The notes under the pieces were generated by a model. The model was not told where the DNA came from. It saw only the letters and a list, made by a program, of their open reading frames with translations, and searched no databases. A DNA stretch of 21,794 nt from Conidiobolus incongruus B7586 (taxonomy: Eukaryota > Entomophthoromycota > Entomophthoromycetes > Entomophthorales > Conidiobolaceae). The position numbers and the translations under genes are program-made. Positions 9,891 to 20,480 of this stretch are shown one piece after another (position 1 is the stretch's first letter; each line of letters begins with the position of its first letter). The stretch is taken from positions 1-21,794 of the forward strand of contig JNEM01015509.1 in assembly GCA_000697335.1 (NCBI GenBank), given 5' to 3'.

Positions 9891-10882
9891 ATATAATGAA
9901 TTTGTGATATTGTTTAAAAATATCAATCTAGAAATATTGGAGAGATTGTACAGTTTTGAAATTTTGGAGTGAATAGTTTATACATTGGAATATAAGTTTA
10001 ATCTGTTTGAGGATTTACTTGATAGTTATCATTTTCAATAATATTGATTTATAATGAATTTTTTGTCAAATTAAATTCAATTAAAATTTTTATTTATGTT
10101 ATATTTATATAGCTATAAAGCTATACTGATATCATCCCCATTCACCAAGCTTAATCTATCCAATATTGAACTAAATTATTAAATTTATAATCCCAATCAA
10201 TATTTTTTGTAAACTTAATAATTTGCATATTTCAATTTGATAAACTAGCTAGGAATTAAGTATAAAAAATAAGATATATTAGTATTCGAAAAAGTGTTTT
10301 TTGATACTATATTGAAACAAAATTTGTAAATAAATAGGAAAAAGTATTGATATTAATGAATTTACATAATTTTTTAATATTATAATCAAATGTTTCATAT
10401 GGCCGTATAATGAATTTAAGCATTATAATCATTAACTGAATTGTTTAATTGAAATTTCATTTATTAATTTGTATATTAATTTTGATGGAAATATATTTTG
10501 GAATGAATCCAAACTACAACTAGCTATATTATAATTAATTTATTGAAATGAATAAAGTAGATCACAACATTAAGTTACTCAAGTGGTTTTATATGTAATT
10601 TAAAAGAACTCTTATTTAAAATTTTAATATTAATTGATAATTTAAATTGATTCAATTCACAAATAATGAAAAATAAATAATAATGAATTAAATTTGAAAT
10701 ACTTCAATTAAAATAGTTTTACACTATTGTTCAGTGAAACTTAGGGTTTTTTTGTAACTTTTTTAACTTAATTATATTATTACCAATAAATAATATTATC
10801 TCACTATTATCAAAAGAACTTAAGTTTCACCCAAAATTATATATAATTGTCATATCCTTATTTCTGTCAATTTAATTTCAAA
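9891..10882. other. AT-rich intergenic region, no gene seen
   Basis: Nearly 1 kb between the helicase remnant and mariner copy C. I searched the minus strand here for the missing N-terminal helicase motifs and found none. No other coding or repeat signal is visible. Confidence 0.5.
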
Positions 10883-12202
10883 TATTACTTTGTATTTTAA
10901 ATAATGGGAATTTTTTGCAATTTAAAATAAATATTTTGATATGTAATATATAAAAATAAATATATAATATAAATTTAATAGTTTCTATTATTATTATCAA
11001 TAACTTTTTTACTATACTTTTAATAAACTTCTAATATTTAAAAATAGTTCTTTTTATTAAAAACTAAAATTTGATATTTTATAAACTAATTAAATTTTTT
11101 TACAGAAATTTTCTTTCTTATAATCTGTTTTTTAATTATTTAAAGCAATTATAATTATATAGGTTATAATCTAAAGAATATACTAGATATAGTAGTTTTT
11201 TCTAATTATTAATCAGAAAACTTTTTATAGCTTTAAATTTATATATTATATAATTACTATATAGAATAATAAGTTTTCTTAAATTAAATTGAAAATACCA
11301 ATTAAAAATAGTTTTATATAAAAAAATAATATAAAACTTATTATTAATTGATTTTGCTTTAAGAATTAAATAAAAGTAGTATATAATATTATAATTTAAT
11401 ATAATAATTAATATTTACTTATTAATAAAATATTTATTTAAAAAAATTTATAAAAAGAGTTAATTTAACTTAATTTAACACTTTGATTTATATTTTAATA
11501 AAAAACTATATAAGAGGATTTAAGATTTATTAATTATAATTATTCACTATAAAAGCTTAAGTTTCTAATAATATTGTATTAAGTTTGGTTTAATAATAAC
11601 TATTTTAAAATTTTTTAAGCTTTAGTTAAATTATAAACTATTTATTTTATTTTTTTATTTATTAATTTAAGTTTTAAACTTTAATAGATATAAAATACTT
11701 ATAAAACTAATATTAAAATATTTAGATAATTCTTTAACTATAATAAAAAGATGTTTTTTAATATATTTTTTTACTTTATTAATAATTAAAAGAATAATAG
11801 TTAAAATTAATTTTTTAGATATTATTAATTTTAAATGATTTCTCTTTCAATCTTAAAATAATTAGCTTAGTTATAAATTGTTGATTTAGATATTATTTTA
11901 TTATTAGAATTTGCTTATAAATGTTAAATAATTTTAAAAATTATATAGTTAAGTTTTATTAATAAGAAAATAAAAAACTTTTGATAATTATTATTTAATT
12001 TAAGCATAATTAAATTAAAAATCCAATTTTAAAAAGTTAATTTTTTAATCAAAAAAACTAATATATATATATATATATATGTATATATTAAAAATATATA
12101 ATTTCCTATTAACTTTGTATATATTTATTTATTTCAAACTAATAATATGTTTGAAAAATCAAAAACTAAAAAATTTCCTATTATTTTAAATTTAAGATAA
12201 TA
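10883..12202 (-). mobile_element. full-length, strongly decayed mariner copy C
   Basis: The left end (tattactttg, then aataatgggaattttttgcaa) is the right terminal repeat of copy B read inward. The right end (from about 12160, finishing gataata at 12202) is the left terminal repeat reversed. The element is 1320 bp by these ends. The leader with its AT run is at about 12059-12082. Compared with copy B, most differences are C-to-T or G-to-A. The TA at each end is preserved. Confidence 0.9.
11012..12007 (-). pseudogene. mariner transposase remnant of copy C
   Basis: The start codon (CAT at 12005-12007) and the terminal TAG (CTA at 11012-11014) of copy B are both preserved; the span is 996 nt against 1002 in copy B. 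In between, the frame is broken many times and the catalytic LHDN and CDY codons have decayed. It still carries Trp (TGG, 11298-11300) at the position where copy B has the stop at 1821. Confidence 0.85.
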
Positions 12203-13551
12203 TTAATTAAAAATTCTAAATATTCAAGTATACTCACCTTATATTAAACGTTATTAAATATTTATAATTATGATTTATTAATTGAAGATATATTGAATTA
12301 AAATAATTATATATATATATTTATATATTATTATAAAATTAGAAATAAAACTCTTTAGTTATTTAAAAATAAAATTGCTATAAAAAATTAAAATATTTAA
12401 AAAGAAGATTGAATTGAGTTTATTATAATATTATATTGTATATCCTTAAATCACCAAATTTATTATTTACTATAGGGTTTAAACTTGCTTATACATTATT
12501 ACAAACAAGTGATTTTGACTTATTCAAACATATTGGGCTTTGGTTCTATATAATTTTTTCTTTTCATATTCAATATTTTAAAATTATTTTACGATATAAA
12601 ATATTTTGGAATTTTTTCATAATTATTTAAAATTAGTTATTAATCTTATAATAATAGTTTTTTAATTCAAATATATACATTATCTTTTAGAAGTTTTTAA
12701 AGATTTTTTTAGAATTATGATTTAATATTAAATCCAAATTTATTAGTTTTTAAGATTAATAAATCATACAATCAATTAAATTCTAGATAGATTTGTAATA
12801 CCTTTTTAATTAATATATTTAGGATTAATTTTTAGTATTTTTAATTCTTTTAAAAATTGATTTATTTTAATATTGCTTATAATGAATCCAAATATGCTGG
12901 TATTTTAAGTCAACATTTCAATATTAAATATAAGTTGCAAACTAATTAAATATAGATTATATTTAAATTAATTATAATTCCTTTAATAAAATAGCTTTGA
13001 TATTTTGGGAATTTTTATTAAAAATTAATAACATAAGCCAATCTATTAATGATATTTAATAACTATAACTAATTTCTATCTAATAGTAAAAAAATTTATA
13101 ATAAATATTTCAGTAAAATTATATAATAATATCCAAAAATGGAAATCCTAATTGTTAATTTATATAATATTCCAATATAATAATAAAATATAAAATAATA
13201 ATTTTAAACTTTATTAGATAATTAGGAAGAATGAAGTACAAGTAATATATATTTCAAACTAAGTAACATATATTTTAAATTATATGTTTCAAAAATTTTT
13301 GAATTATATTTTGTAACTTTACTAAAATATATATGGTGTTATTTGCATTAAATTAATATTGGAAAAATATTAATTGAGTTTTTAGCATTTTATCAAATCA
13401 AAATATTATATTACCAAGGTTCAAAATAATATATTTTTAATAACTGAAATTATTTCATTACACAGTTTCTTTTCTCTGATACCTTCTAATAATCTTAAAA
13501 TTATAACCAACCTAATACCATTAAAAATATTTAACAATTAACTTATCTAAA
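12203..13551. other. AT-rich intergenic region, no gene seen
   Basis: No feature could be supported in about 1.35 kb. A 64-codon open stretch at 12436-12630 encodes only an Ile/Phe/Leu-rich string of the kind A/T-rich DNA produces by chance. Confidence 0.5.
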
Positions 13552-13679
13552 TTGACCATATATCATTCAAATTTTCGTATTGATAGAACTTTAGATCCTA
13601 GCGAAAAACTGCTAAATATACACCGCAATCTTGATTGTAAAATTAACCAACTTCTTCAATCAATCATATATATAAAGAA
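13552..13679 (+). pseudogene. possible core fragment of the PPxY/11-mer family
   Basis: The open frame reads TLDPSEKLLN, resembling TLDSLEKQMF in the core of the gene at 16421, followed by a helical stretch with KINQLLQSI. It is continuous with, and just upstream of, the clearer family remnant beginning near 13680. It could be the core of a further broken copy in tandem, or chance similarity. Confidence 0.25.
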
Positions 13680-14195
13680 TTATGATAATAATAAATGTAG
13701 GAATAAATCTCAACCATATCCAACTTACGACGACTCAAAATTTTGGATATTGTGCATCCCATCCCATTCCAATAATTGCTAGTATTCGCAGTGTAATTTA
13801 ATCTGTCTACTACTGCGGAGTGGTTCTATAGACGATACAGCTAATCATCCAAATCATATCAACCATCTGAATCACCTATGTTGTCTTAACCTTTTGAACC
13901 ACCCAAGCCCAATGAGTTTTTCCAGGAGACTGTCACCAATGACCCAAAACTGAATGACATGAAGGAAACTATTTGAAATTGGAACAACAATCCAACCGAA
14001 GCATATTTGCACTATTGTTTGACACAAAATTTTGTGAGCTGAGCACTAGCACAGCTTGGAGCGTTATATCAATGAGTACATATATAATCTCGAGGAATAA
14101 TAAGATAATCATAAACATGAAACTGAGCTTATCATAAATCGTCAGGATAAAAAATTATGTGAAAACATGAACCAGTTAGGTAACTGGTGCACTCT
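13680..14195 (+). pseudogene. broken member of the PPxY/11-mer array family
   Basis: A G+C-richer island in A/T DNA. SQPYPTYDDS (13708-13737) matches the start region SQTPPPPSYDES of the gene at 18508, but the PPxY motif itself is degraded to YPTY. A Pro-rich piece with PFEPPKPNE (about 13890-13920) corresponds to the linker, and DPKLNDMKET to the start of the core. DNHKHETELI, continued by RQDKKL (14104-14165), aligns without gaps to the third and fourth 11-residue repeats of that gene (ENHQHKIERM, continued by HQQAKL). Stop codons and frame changes separate the pieces. NWC near 14190 may be the start of the Cys patch; its remainder and the MRK tail are not found. It has the same strand and order as the three intact genes, so it looks like the oldest or a dead member of the array. 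Confidence 0.7.
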
Positions 14196-14301
14196 TTAAA
14201 TTTTGGGTTCTTAACCCAGTGTATATAATTATAATTGATAATATAGTGGAATTATTTGTGTGCTGATGTATACTAAATATTCATCAAAAGATTCAAAACT
14301 C

Positions 14302-14322
14302 ATATATATATATATATATATA
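14302..14322. repeat. AT dinucleotide microsatellite
   Basis: About ten AT units just downstream of the broken family member. Confidence 0.9.
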
Positions 14323-16303
14323 ATGATATCATAATGACATAAGCCATTACCTTTATAAATCAAACACCTATTTCAAATAATAATAAAACTGGGTCATATT
14401 AATAATAAATATTTTTTGACTTCAATAATAACCAAAATATTAATAAAATATGTATTTTAAAATAATTAAAATGATAAATTAAGGTTTTTTTTAATATTAA
14501 TTATAATAAGGAATAATAAGCTAAAGGAAAAATAAAAAACACTTTATTAATTAGTATAATTTGAAATAATATAATGTTATATAGATTTTAACTTTTTAAC
14601 TTATAGAGTTTTTTAATATTAACTAAATCTCAAAACTACTTTATTTAAATTTCAATAATAAATTTTTTAAAAGTATTAACTTATTTTTCTTTGTATCAAA
14701 ATTTTTTAATTAATTTAATTAAAATCATTACTATTATTATTTAATAAAGATTATAATTGGTGTATAAATATTTATTTTATTTGAATTATTAATATTGTTA
14801 CATTTAACTTAGATACCGGAGGGATATAATATATATCTTTTTAATGCTTTCTCTGGTATTTATAATCATAACATTGATAATAAATCAATTCAATTAATTG
14901 TTTAATTTTAAAAGATTTTATAATAAGCCGTATATTAATTATCAAGGTTTGTTAAGTATAACAGAGTTAATAATAGTAATACTATAAAGTTATATCCGTT
15001 ATATTTCTTATCTTTTATTTCAGAATAAAATATCTATATTTAATATTTAATCAGTTTAGAGTTATATCATAATGAATATAAATTAAAAATCAAAATACTA
15101 GGATTTTAATATAATTATATCTTAGTCATATATGTAATAATTCTAATATTCCTTAACTTTATCTTTATTCTATAGATTGATTAATAATATGAGGAAATCT
15201 GGATAAGATTAATATTTTATATTTTATTCTCCAACATTTAATTCAATGAATCACTTTGTAGTATTATAATTGAAAAGTCCTATGTCACGGGTTGCTATTT
15301 GAAGATTTTTATTATAGTTAAAAAATTTTTGGATTTTTTAATATTTTAAATAATTATTTTTGTCCAATTCTGGTTAAATTCGAAAATACATTATTTTCAT
15401 TCATTCACTCTGGTATTTAATACATTATATCTTTAACAAAAATTACTAATAATTTAAAAATGATAATAAATAGTTAAATAATTTATAATTCTGAATAAAA
15501 TATTATAATAATTTGGAAAGAGTTATAGATCATATTCAATTAATTGATTGTAACCTATCAGTTTCTCTTTTTATTTATTAAATATTTCAAATTAATTTGA
15601 TTATGAAAATATTAAGAATTTGATATATTAAATGCATATTTGGAATTGTATTAAAATTATTCTATATAGAATAGTTGATATATTACTAGTTTATAACCTT
15701 ATATAAATAAATGATATACCAAAAGGGAACTAATTAAACTGATGAGATTTTGAAATTGAAATCAATAATTATAATTATAATTAAAATAATAATTAATTAT
15801 CATAAATCATTCACCTGGCTATATTTAAACATAGCAAGAAGATTGTAGTTTAATATTTGGTTGATATTAATGTGAATATTTACATAACATCAAATAATCT
15901 TAATAAAGTAGGTATGTAAATATAAAATATAGAAAATTTTTGTAAAGTTATCTACGTAGAGTTTAGAAAAAAATATTTTTTTAGTATTGTTCAAATCAAA
16001 TATATATATTTATATTTGATTATATTTTATTTTTTAACATTTTTTTCATTATTTACAATCAATAGAATATTTTTATCAATTGATTCTTAGTTAATATTAA
16101 GATTATCAATTAAAAGATATGCATATTTAGTGATAGATATCTAGGCATTTAAATATATAATATGTAATATTTATAAAAATTTTTCATAATTTAACCAGCC
16201 AAAAAATCATACTAAATCTAAAATAGCTATTAATGAAAACATAAAAAATCCTAAGACCAATAATATAAATTCACAAATCAAAAACAAATAAAAATATATT
16301 GAC
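14323..16303. other. AT-rich intergenic region, no gene seen
   Basis: Nearly 2 kb with no supportable frame, RNA gene or repeat longer than simple A/T runs. Confidence 0.5.
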
Positions 16304-16360
16304 ACTGCGTATTTGGAATGAACCAAATTTCTTTTTTTGGAAAAATTAATGATATATATA
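16304..16360 (+). promoter_or_regulatory. putative promoter of first array gene: CTGCGTA element and TATA-like box
   Basis: ACTGCGTATTT at 16304-16314 shares CTGCGTATTT with the upstream region of the second gene. A TATA-like gatatatata (16351-16360) follows about 40 bp later, roughly 61-70 bp before the ATG at 16421. Confidence 0.5.
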
Positions 16361-16420
16361 GGCATTACAGATTCAGTTTAATAAATAATTTATTCATATA
16401 TTTAAGTGTCAATAAAAAAT

Positions 16421-17134
16421 ATGAGTAGTTCTAATAGTCTCGAAGATATTGAGAGATCAGAAACACCACCTCCTCCCTCTTATGAAGAGTCTGAACGAGC
16501 TCACCAATTGACTTATATCAACAGCTATCTGCAGTCTCAATTGAATCCAAGCTGTTCATCACAGCCTATCGCTTCTACATCTTCTCAAATTTTTCAACCA
16601 TCAGTGCCATCTCTCCCACTACAACCTTCCCAACTATCCAAGCCTTCAAAGACCTCCAACCCATCTCAGCCCTCCGAACCAAATCTTCCCGATACCCCAA
16701 CATTAGACAGCTTAGAAAAACAAATGTTTCAATTTGAGTCTAAATCTAACGATTACATAGATAAAATGGAAAAGAAACTGGCATCAATCTTCGAAACCGA
16801 ATCCTACAACAAACATCAAAATTATTTGGACCGTCATATCAGTGACCAGCAGATCAAACTTGACAGGCATCTCGAGCTGCACCAACAAAGAATGGAATTT
16901 ATCATTGAATATCAACAAGCTAAACTCTCCAAAGATTTGGAACAAGTGTCCAAAAATGTGTCATGGGTTGGGTCATCAACTTGTTCCGGGTCGAGTACTT
17001 GTGCATGTAATTCGTATGATACCGGAGTGTGTTGTGGACCTGCTTGTACCAAGTACTCATCACAAAATATGTATAATATAAGTCAATTCGACAGAGATTA
17101 TAATTATTATAACAATATGAGAAAGAGCCAATAG
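16421..17134 (+). CDS. PPxY/11-residue-repeat/Cys-patch protein, array member 1 (unknown function)
   Basis: 237 aa, unrecognised family, single exon, no signal peptide or membrane segment. Order of parts: acidic N-terminus with ERSETPPPPSYEES (PPSY at 18-21, a WW-domain ligand of the kind bound by Nedd4/Rsp5 ligases); Ser/Pro/Gln linker with repeated PSQPS-like units to about residue 92; a core starting TLDSLEKQM; four consecutive 11-residue repeats at 132-175 with pattern xQxxLxRxxxx; a Cys patch (188-209) containing TCSGSSTCACN and ending CTKY; and a Tyr/Asn tail ending NNMRKSQ. The ATG at 16421 is preferred because it puts PPSY at exactly the same position as in the next gene; the frame is open upstream to a GTG at 16406 but has no other ATG. 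A role as an adaptor recruited through PPxY is inference. Confidence 0.88.
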   Translation: MSSSNSLEDIERSETPPPPSYEESERAHQLTYINSYLQSQLNPSCSSQPIASTSSQIFQPSVPSLPLQPSQLSKPSKTSNPSQPSEPNLPDTPTLDSLEKQMFQFESKSNDYIDKMEKKLASIFETESYNKHQNYLDRHISDQQIKLDRHLELHQQRMEFIIEYQQAKLSKDLEQVSKNVSWVGSSTCSGSSTCACNSYDTGVCCGPACTKYSSQNMYNISQFDRDYNYYNNMRKSQ

Positions 17135-18381
17135 ATCATGAATAATTTAGATTTGATCCAGAAGATATTCAATTCTTAAAAAAAGCATTAAATCCCAAAC
17201 ATTTTAAATATATATATATATTGATTGATTGATTGATTTCAAAAATTATAGTATTTAATTAATTACTATATTTTCTAGTAAGATTAAAATTGAAGTAAAA
17301 AATATTTAAAAGAAAAATATTAAGTTAATGATAAATTTTGCATGTATCAGTTTTAACAAAAATCTTAACAATATATTAACTTTTAAGATTTATTTAATAT
17401 TTAATATCAAACTAAGTTTTATATCTCTTTTCTAATTAAATGAAAAATTTTCTTAATTATTTCATAATTTCTTTGAAATGTATAAAATTTATCACAAATA
17501 ATCTAAAAAAATTTTTTTAATTAAATGAATATTTGATCACATTTTCAATTTCTTTAATTGAATGTTTGAATATTTTATTCCAAATTTATATTAGAAAATT
17601 AACCTGAAGAGAAAGACATAAAACATAAAAACCAATTATTCTTGTAATATTCTCTATAAATTTAATGATTAAAAGAGTATTAAGTTGAATTCAATATTTT
17701 ATTAACCAAATTTGTGCATTGAAATTACACGTTTAATTAAAAATATAATTATTCAGAATCTAATCAGTAATGAATTAATTCTTGGAAAAACGAAGAAGAT
17801 TTGAAAAAAATATTCAAATATATCCAAGAAAAGTTAGTTATATATCATATATAGTTAATATTTATATGGGTATTGGACTGGGTTTGATATTATAAAAAAC
17901 TAATCACTTGCTATATACAAATAAAATTTAGGCTATATAGCAATAACGAATGAAATTCATCGCTACTAAAAATATGATTCCCTACATAAACCATGAAAAT
18001 TGGAGGAAATTTTCTGCAGATATTGAAATAATGATTAATTGATAAAATTTTTATAAAAATATCATTGAAAATTGTTAAGGTTTTATTGTTGTAAATATAG
18101 ATTATCCTTATAATTTATATATTCAATTTTTTAATTATATCTCGAAATATTTTCTTATTACCTCTAATTTACAAATTGAATAATTTTAAAATGGTAAAAA
18201 AAGATCCTTACCATATAAGCTCATTAATATATATTTTAGCTTCAAAAAGAAAAGGCTAATAAATGCTTGTTCTTTTTAATCAATGAATTAAACAGTACTT
18301 AATCTTTCAAATCCTCCAAATTGAAAATGCCTAATTGAATAATTTATTCTTTCAAATTCTTCCAATACAATTAGATTTAGG
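17135..18381. other. spacer between array members 1 and 2
   Basis: About 1.25 kb of A/T-rich DNA. It holds a four-unit TTGA tract near 17221 and a small palindrome-like gctatata/tatatagc pair near 17912-17942. No coding signal is visible. Confidence 0.5.
17221..17236. repeat. TTGA tetranucleotide microsatellite
   Basis: Four TTGA units directly after a short TA run, in the 3' region of array member 1. Confidence 0.9.
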
Positions 18382-18447
18382 CTGCGTATTTTCAGATATT
18401 CAAATTACATCACAGACAACTGTTTCAATTGACCAAATGATATAAAA
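18382..18447 (+). promoter_or_regulatory. putative promoter of second array gene: CTGCGTA element and TATA box
   Basis: CTGCGTATTT at 18382-18391 is identical over ten bases to the element before member 1. TATAAAA at 18441-18447 lies 67 bp before the ATG. G+C is scarce here, so a ten-base match with three of its first four bases G or C is unlikely to be chance. Confidence 0.55.
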
Positions 18448-18507
18448 ATGCTTCACCTTCTTTGGCTGAAAACTAATTCATCCTAAAATTTAATAACAAT
18501 TTTAAAT

Positions 18508-19260
18508 ATGAATAATTCCAATAATCTTAAAGATACTGAAAGATCTCAAACTCCACCACCTCCCTCTTATGATGAGTCTCAAAGAGCCCAATACTATGGG
18601 TATCCAAATAATTATCAACAACCTCAGTTTGGTTCAAGCTATCCACCACAGCCTATGGCTTTTACATCTAATTCACCTTACTATAATCAATCTTCTATAT
18701 CTTCTCAGCCTCCTCAACCATCTCAATCTTCCAAACCCCCTAAGCCTTCAGAGCCTTCAAAATCAACTCAAGCCTCCCAACTGGGTTTTTCTAATATTCC
18801 AATATTAGGGGATTTTGAAAAACACATGGTAAAATTTGAACAAAAACTGAACAAACAGTTGGGCAAAATTGAAAAGAAAATTACATCTGGTTCCAATACC
18901 GACTACATCAACAAGTACCAACATAAATTAGAACGTCAATTAAGCCATCAGCAACAGAAGATCGAAAGGTATCTTGAAAACCACCAACACAAGATAGAGC
19001 GTATGTTTGAACACCAACAGGCTAAACTTCAGAGAGATTTGGAGAAAGTGTCGAAGAAATGTTGCTCGTGGGGCTCGGCATCATCCTGCTCTAAGCCCAA
19101 CTATTGTAAATGTAATTGGTATGATTGCAAAGTGAGTTGTGGAGCTATGTGTACCAAGTATCCACCTCAAACGTCGAATGTGAATAACTCTCAAAATCCC
19201 TATAATTCCAAATTTTTTGACAATAATTACTATTATAATAATAGTATGAGGAAATATTAA
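18508..19260 (+). CDS. PPxY/11-residue-repeat/Cys-patch protein, array member 2 (unknown function)
   Basis: 250 aa, the best-preserved member of the unrecognised family. ERSQTPPPPSYDES places PPSY at residues 18-21. A Tyr/Gln/Pro region and a Ser/Pro/Lys linker (PPKPSEPSKS) extend to about 90. The core NIPILGDFEKHMVKFEQ (97-112) is followed by a helix with KLNKQLGKIEKKI. Four exact 11-residue repeats follow: 137-147, 148-158, 159-169 and 170-180, with consensus xQxKxERxLxx. The Cys patch has eight Cys at 185-215 (including CCSWGS, YCKC, YDC and CTKY). The tail is Tyr/Asn-rich and ends NNSMRKY. The 11-residue period fits a hendecad coiled coil or an amphipathic helix. The Cys spacing fits no zinc finger I know, but metal binding or thiol chemistry is possible. 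No introns, signal peptide or membrane span are seen. Confidence 0.92.
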   Translation: MNNSNNLKDTERSQTPPPPSYDESQRAQYYGYPNNYQQPQFGSSYPPQPMAFTSNSPYYNQSSISSQPPQPSQSSKPPKPSEPSKSTQASQLGFSNIPILGDFEKHMVKFEQKLNKQLGKIEKKITSGSNTDYINKYQHKLERQLSHQQQKIERYLENHQHKIERMFEHQQAKLQRDLEKVSKKCCSWGSASSCSKPNYCKCNWYDCKVSCGAMCTKYPPQTSNVNNSQNPYNSKFFDNNYYYNNSMRKY

Positions 19261-19883
19261 TAAGTAGTTAGTATTTGATTGAGTAAATAATAAATAATTC
19301 AAGTTGTAGCATATCAAAAATTATTGATCTTTAATTCATTTTTTATAATTTTTTTAAAGATATTAGAACTATATTTGAATATGAATCAAATTTTTTCTTC
19401 ACTAATACTTCTAATTCTCAATTTTTTTTAATTTTTTCAATTTCGACTCTATTAATCTGTGTAATTTTAATCATTTGAACTTGATTAAATCAATAATATC
19501 ATTTTATTTAATTTAATACAGAGTTTAGTAGTTAATAAAAAATATGACTAAAATTACTGAGATATTAAAATGAATTAAGAATCAAAATAAAAAAATATAC
19601 AATTATATAAAAGTAAATTTAATATGTATTATATAGATTAAAAAATTATTAATAAAAGAAATTAAAAAACATTAAATCAATCACTTTATACTATCACTTT
19701 CCTTGACAATAGTAATTTCCGGTTAAATTAATTATCCTATCCTATGAAAAGAATTTAAAACATTAACAAAAAAATGACAAAAATCATAATTATTAGGATA
19801 AAATTGAAATATATACCATATATGGAAATGCACTCAAAATTCTAAATTTTTTTATTGATCCAATCAATTTAATTTAAAGCATT
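19261..19883. other. spacer between array members 2 and 3
   Basis: A/T-rich DNA. An AATAAA hexamer near 19287 could serve as the 3' signal of member 2. No other feature is visible. Confidence 0.5.
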
Positions 19884-19884
19884 T

Positions 19885-20043
19885 TACGCAGTATAATATC
19901 AATTTAATCAGATTTTCATTCAAAGTATTTTAATCCAAACTAAATTTCCCAATTTGACTTGTAGTTGCGGAAAATGTAATCTTTGGTAAATTTCAAAGTG
20001 TGTTAATCATAAAATGTCGAGAGGTTATTGAAATATATAAAGG
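19885..20043 (+). promoter_or_regulatory. putative promoter of third array gene: inverted CTGCGTA element and TATA box
   Basis: TACGCAG at 19885-19891 is CTGCGTA on the minus strand, sharing the eight bases ACTGCGTA with the element before member 1. The TATA-like TATATAAAGG at 20034-20043 lies 72 bp before the ATG. The element here is inverted and about 145 bp from the TATA box, farther than in members 1 and 2. Confidence 0.42.
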
Positions 20044-20105
20044 TACGATAGTACCCTAAATTTTTAAATATTAACAAATTAATTTGAATTTAACAATATT
20101 CAAAA

Positions 20106-20480
20106 ATGAATCAAGATATGAAGAAATTAAGTGAATTACCTCCTGCTTATGATCAAACTAATACAATTGAACTAATGTCTAAATCCGAATACACTCAAGA
20201 AAGAATCGCTCCCGAAAACCATTCTAACAAATACAATCACCATTCCACTCCATTCATTTTCAGACTTCCAATTATTGGAATATTTTACAGACATGCTATG
20301 AAATTACAGCACAGATTGAACCATTGTGAATCTCAAATGAATTTACCACATTATCAATGCAACCATCATTGTAATAGGAAAATGGCAAGGTGTCAAAGAA
20401 AGGTTGAACGTTATAAACGTCGTCAGGAGCGTAAAATGGAGAGAGGGTTAGCTAGACATCATAGAAGATGTGGATGTTAA
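20106..20480 (+). CDS. short basic paralogue of the PPxY/11-mer family, array member 3 (unknown function)
   Basis: 124 aa. PPAY at residues 12-15 (LPPAYD) replaces PPSY. The core RLPIIGIFYRHAMKLQHRLN (53-72) aligns with member 2's core (PILG.F..HMVK...KLN), and CQRKVERYKRR (96-106) plus QERKMERGLAR (107-117) are two clear 11-residue repeats matching the KxER pattern. The long Pro/Ser linker, the Cys patch and the Tyr/Asn tail of members 1 and 2 are absent. Instead there is a His/Cys stretch (HYQCNHHCN, 82-90) and an Arg-rich end closing with RCGC. The C-terminal half is strongly basic, unlike its paralogues, which could suit nucleic-acid or acidic-membrane contact (inference). The ATG is the first in frame and puts the PPxY near the N-terminus as in the family. 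Confidence 0.85.
   Translation: MNQDMKKLSELPPAYDQTNTIELMSKSEYTQERIAPENHSNKYNHHSTPFIFRLPIIGIFYRHAMKLQHRLNHCESQMNLPHYQCNHHCNRKMARCQRKVERYKRRQERKMERGLARHHRRCGC

Noticed and set aside
12436-12630. 64-codon Ile/Phe/Leu-rich open stretch
   Set aside because: The composition is what A/T-rich DNA yields by chance, and no family motif is visible.
16406-16420. Upstream GTG start adding five residues to array member 1
   Set aside because: The ATG at 16421 gives the same N-terminal spacing to PPSY as in member 2, and GTG starts are not expected in a nuclear gene.
16979-17055. Known zinc-finger, LITAF-like or zinc-knuckle domain in the Cys patch of the array proteins
   Set aside because: The N-terminal PPSYEE recalls LITAF proteins, but the Cys spacing lacks their CxxC/HxCxxC knuckles and membrane segment and matches no zinc-knuckle pattern.
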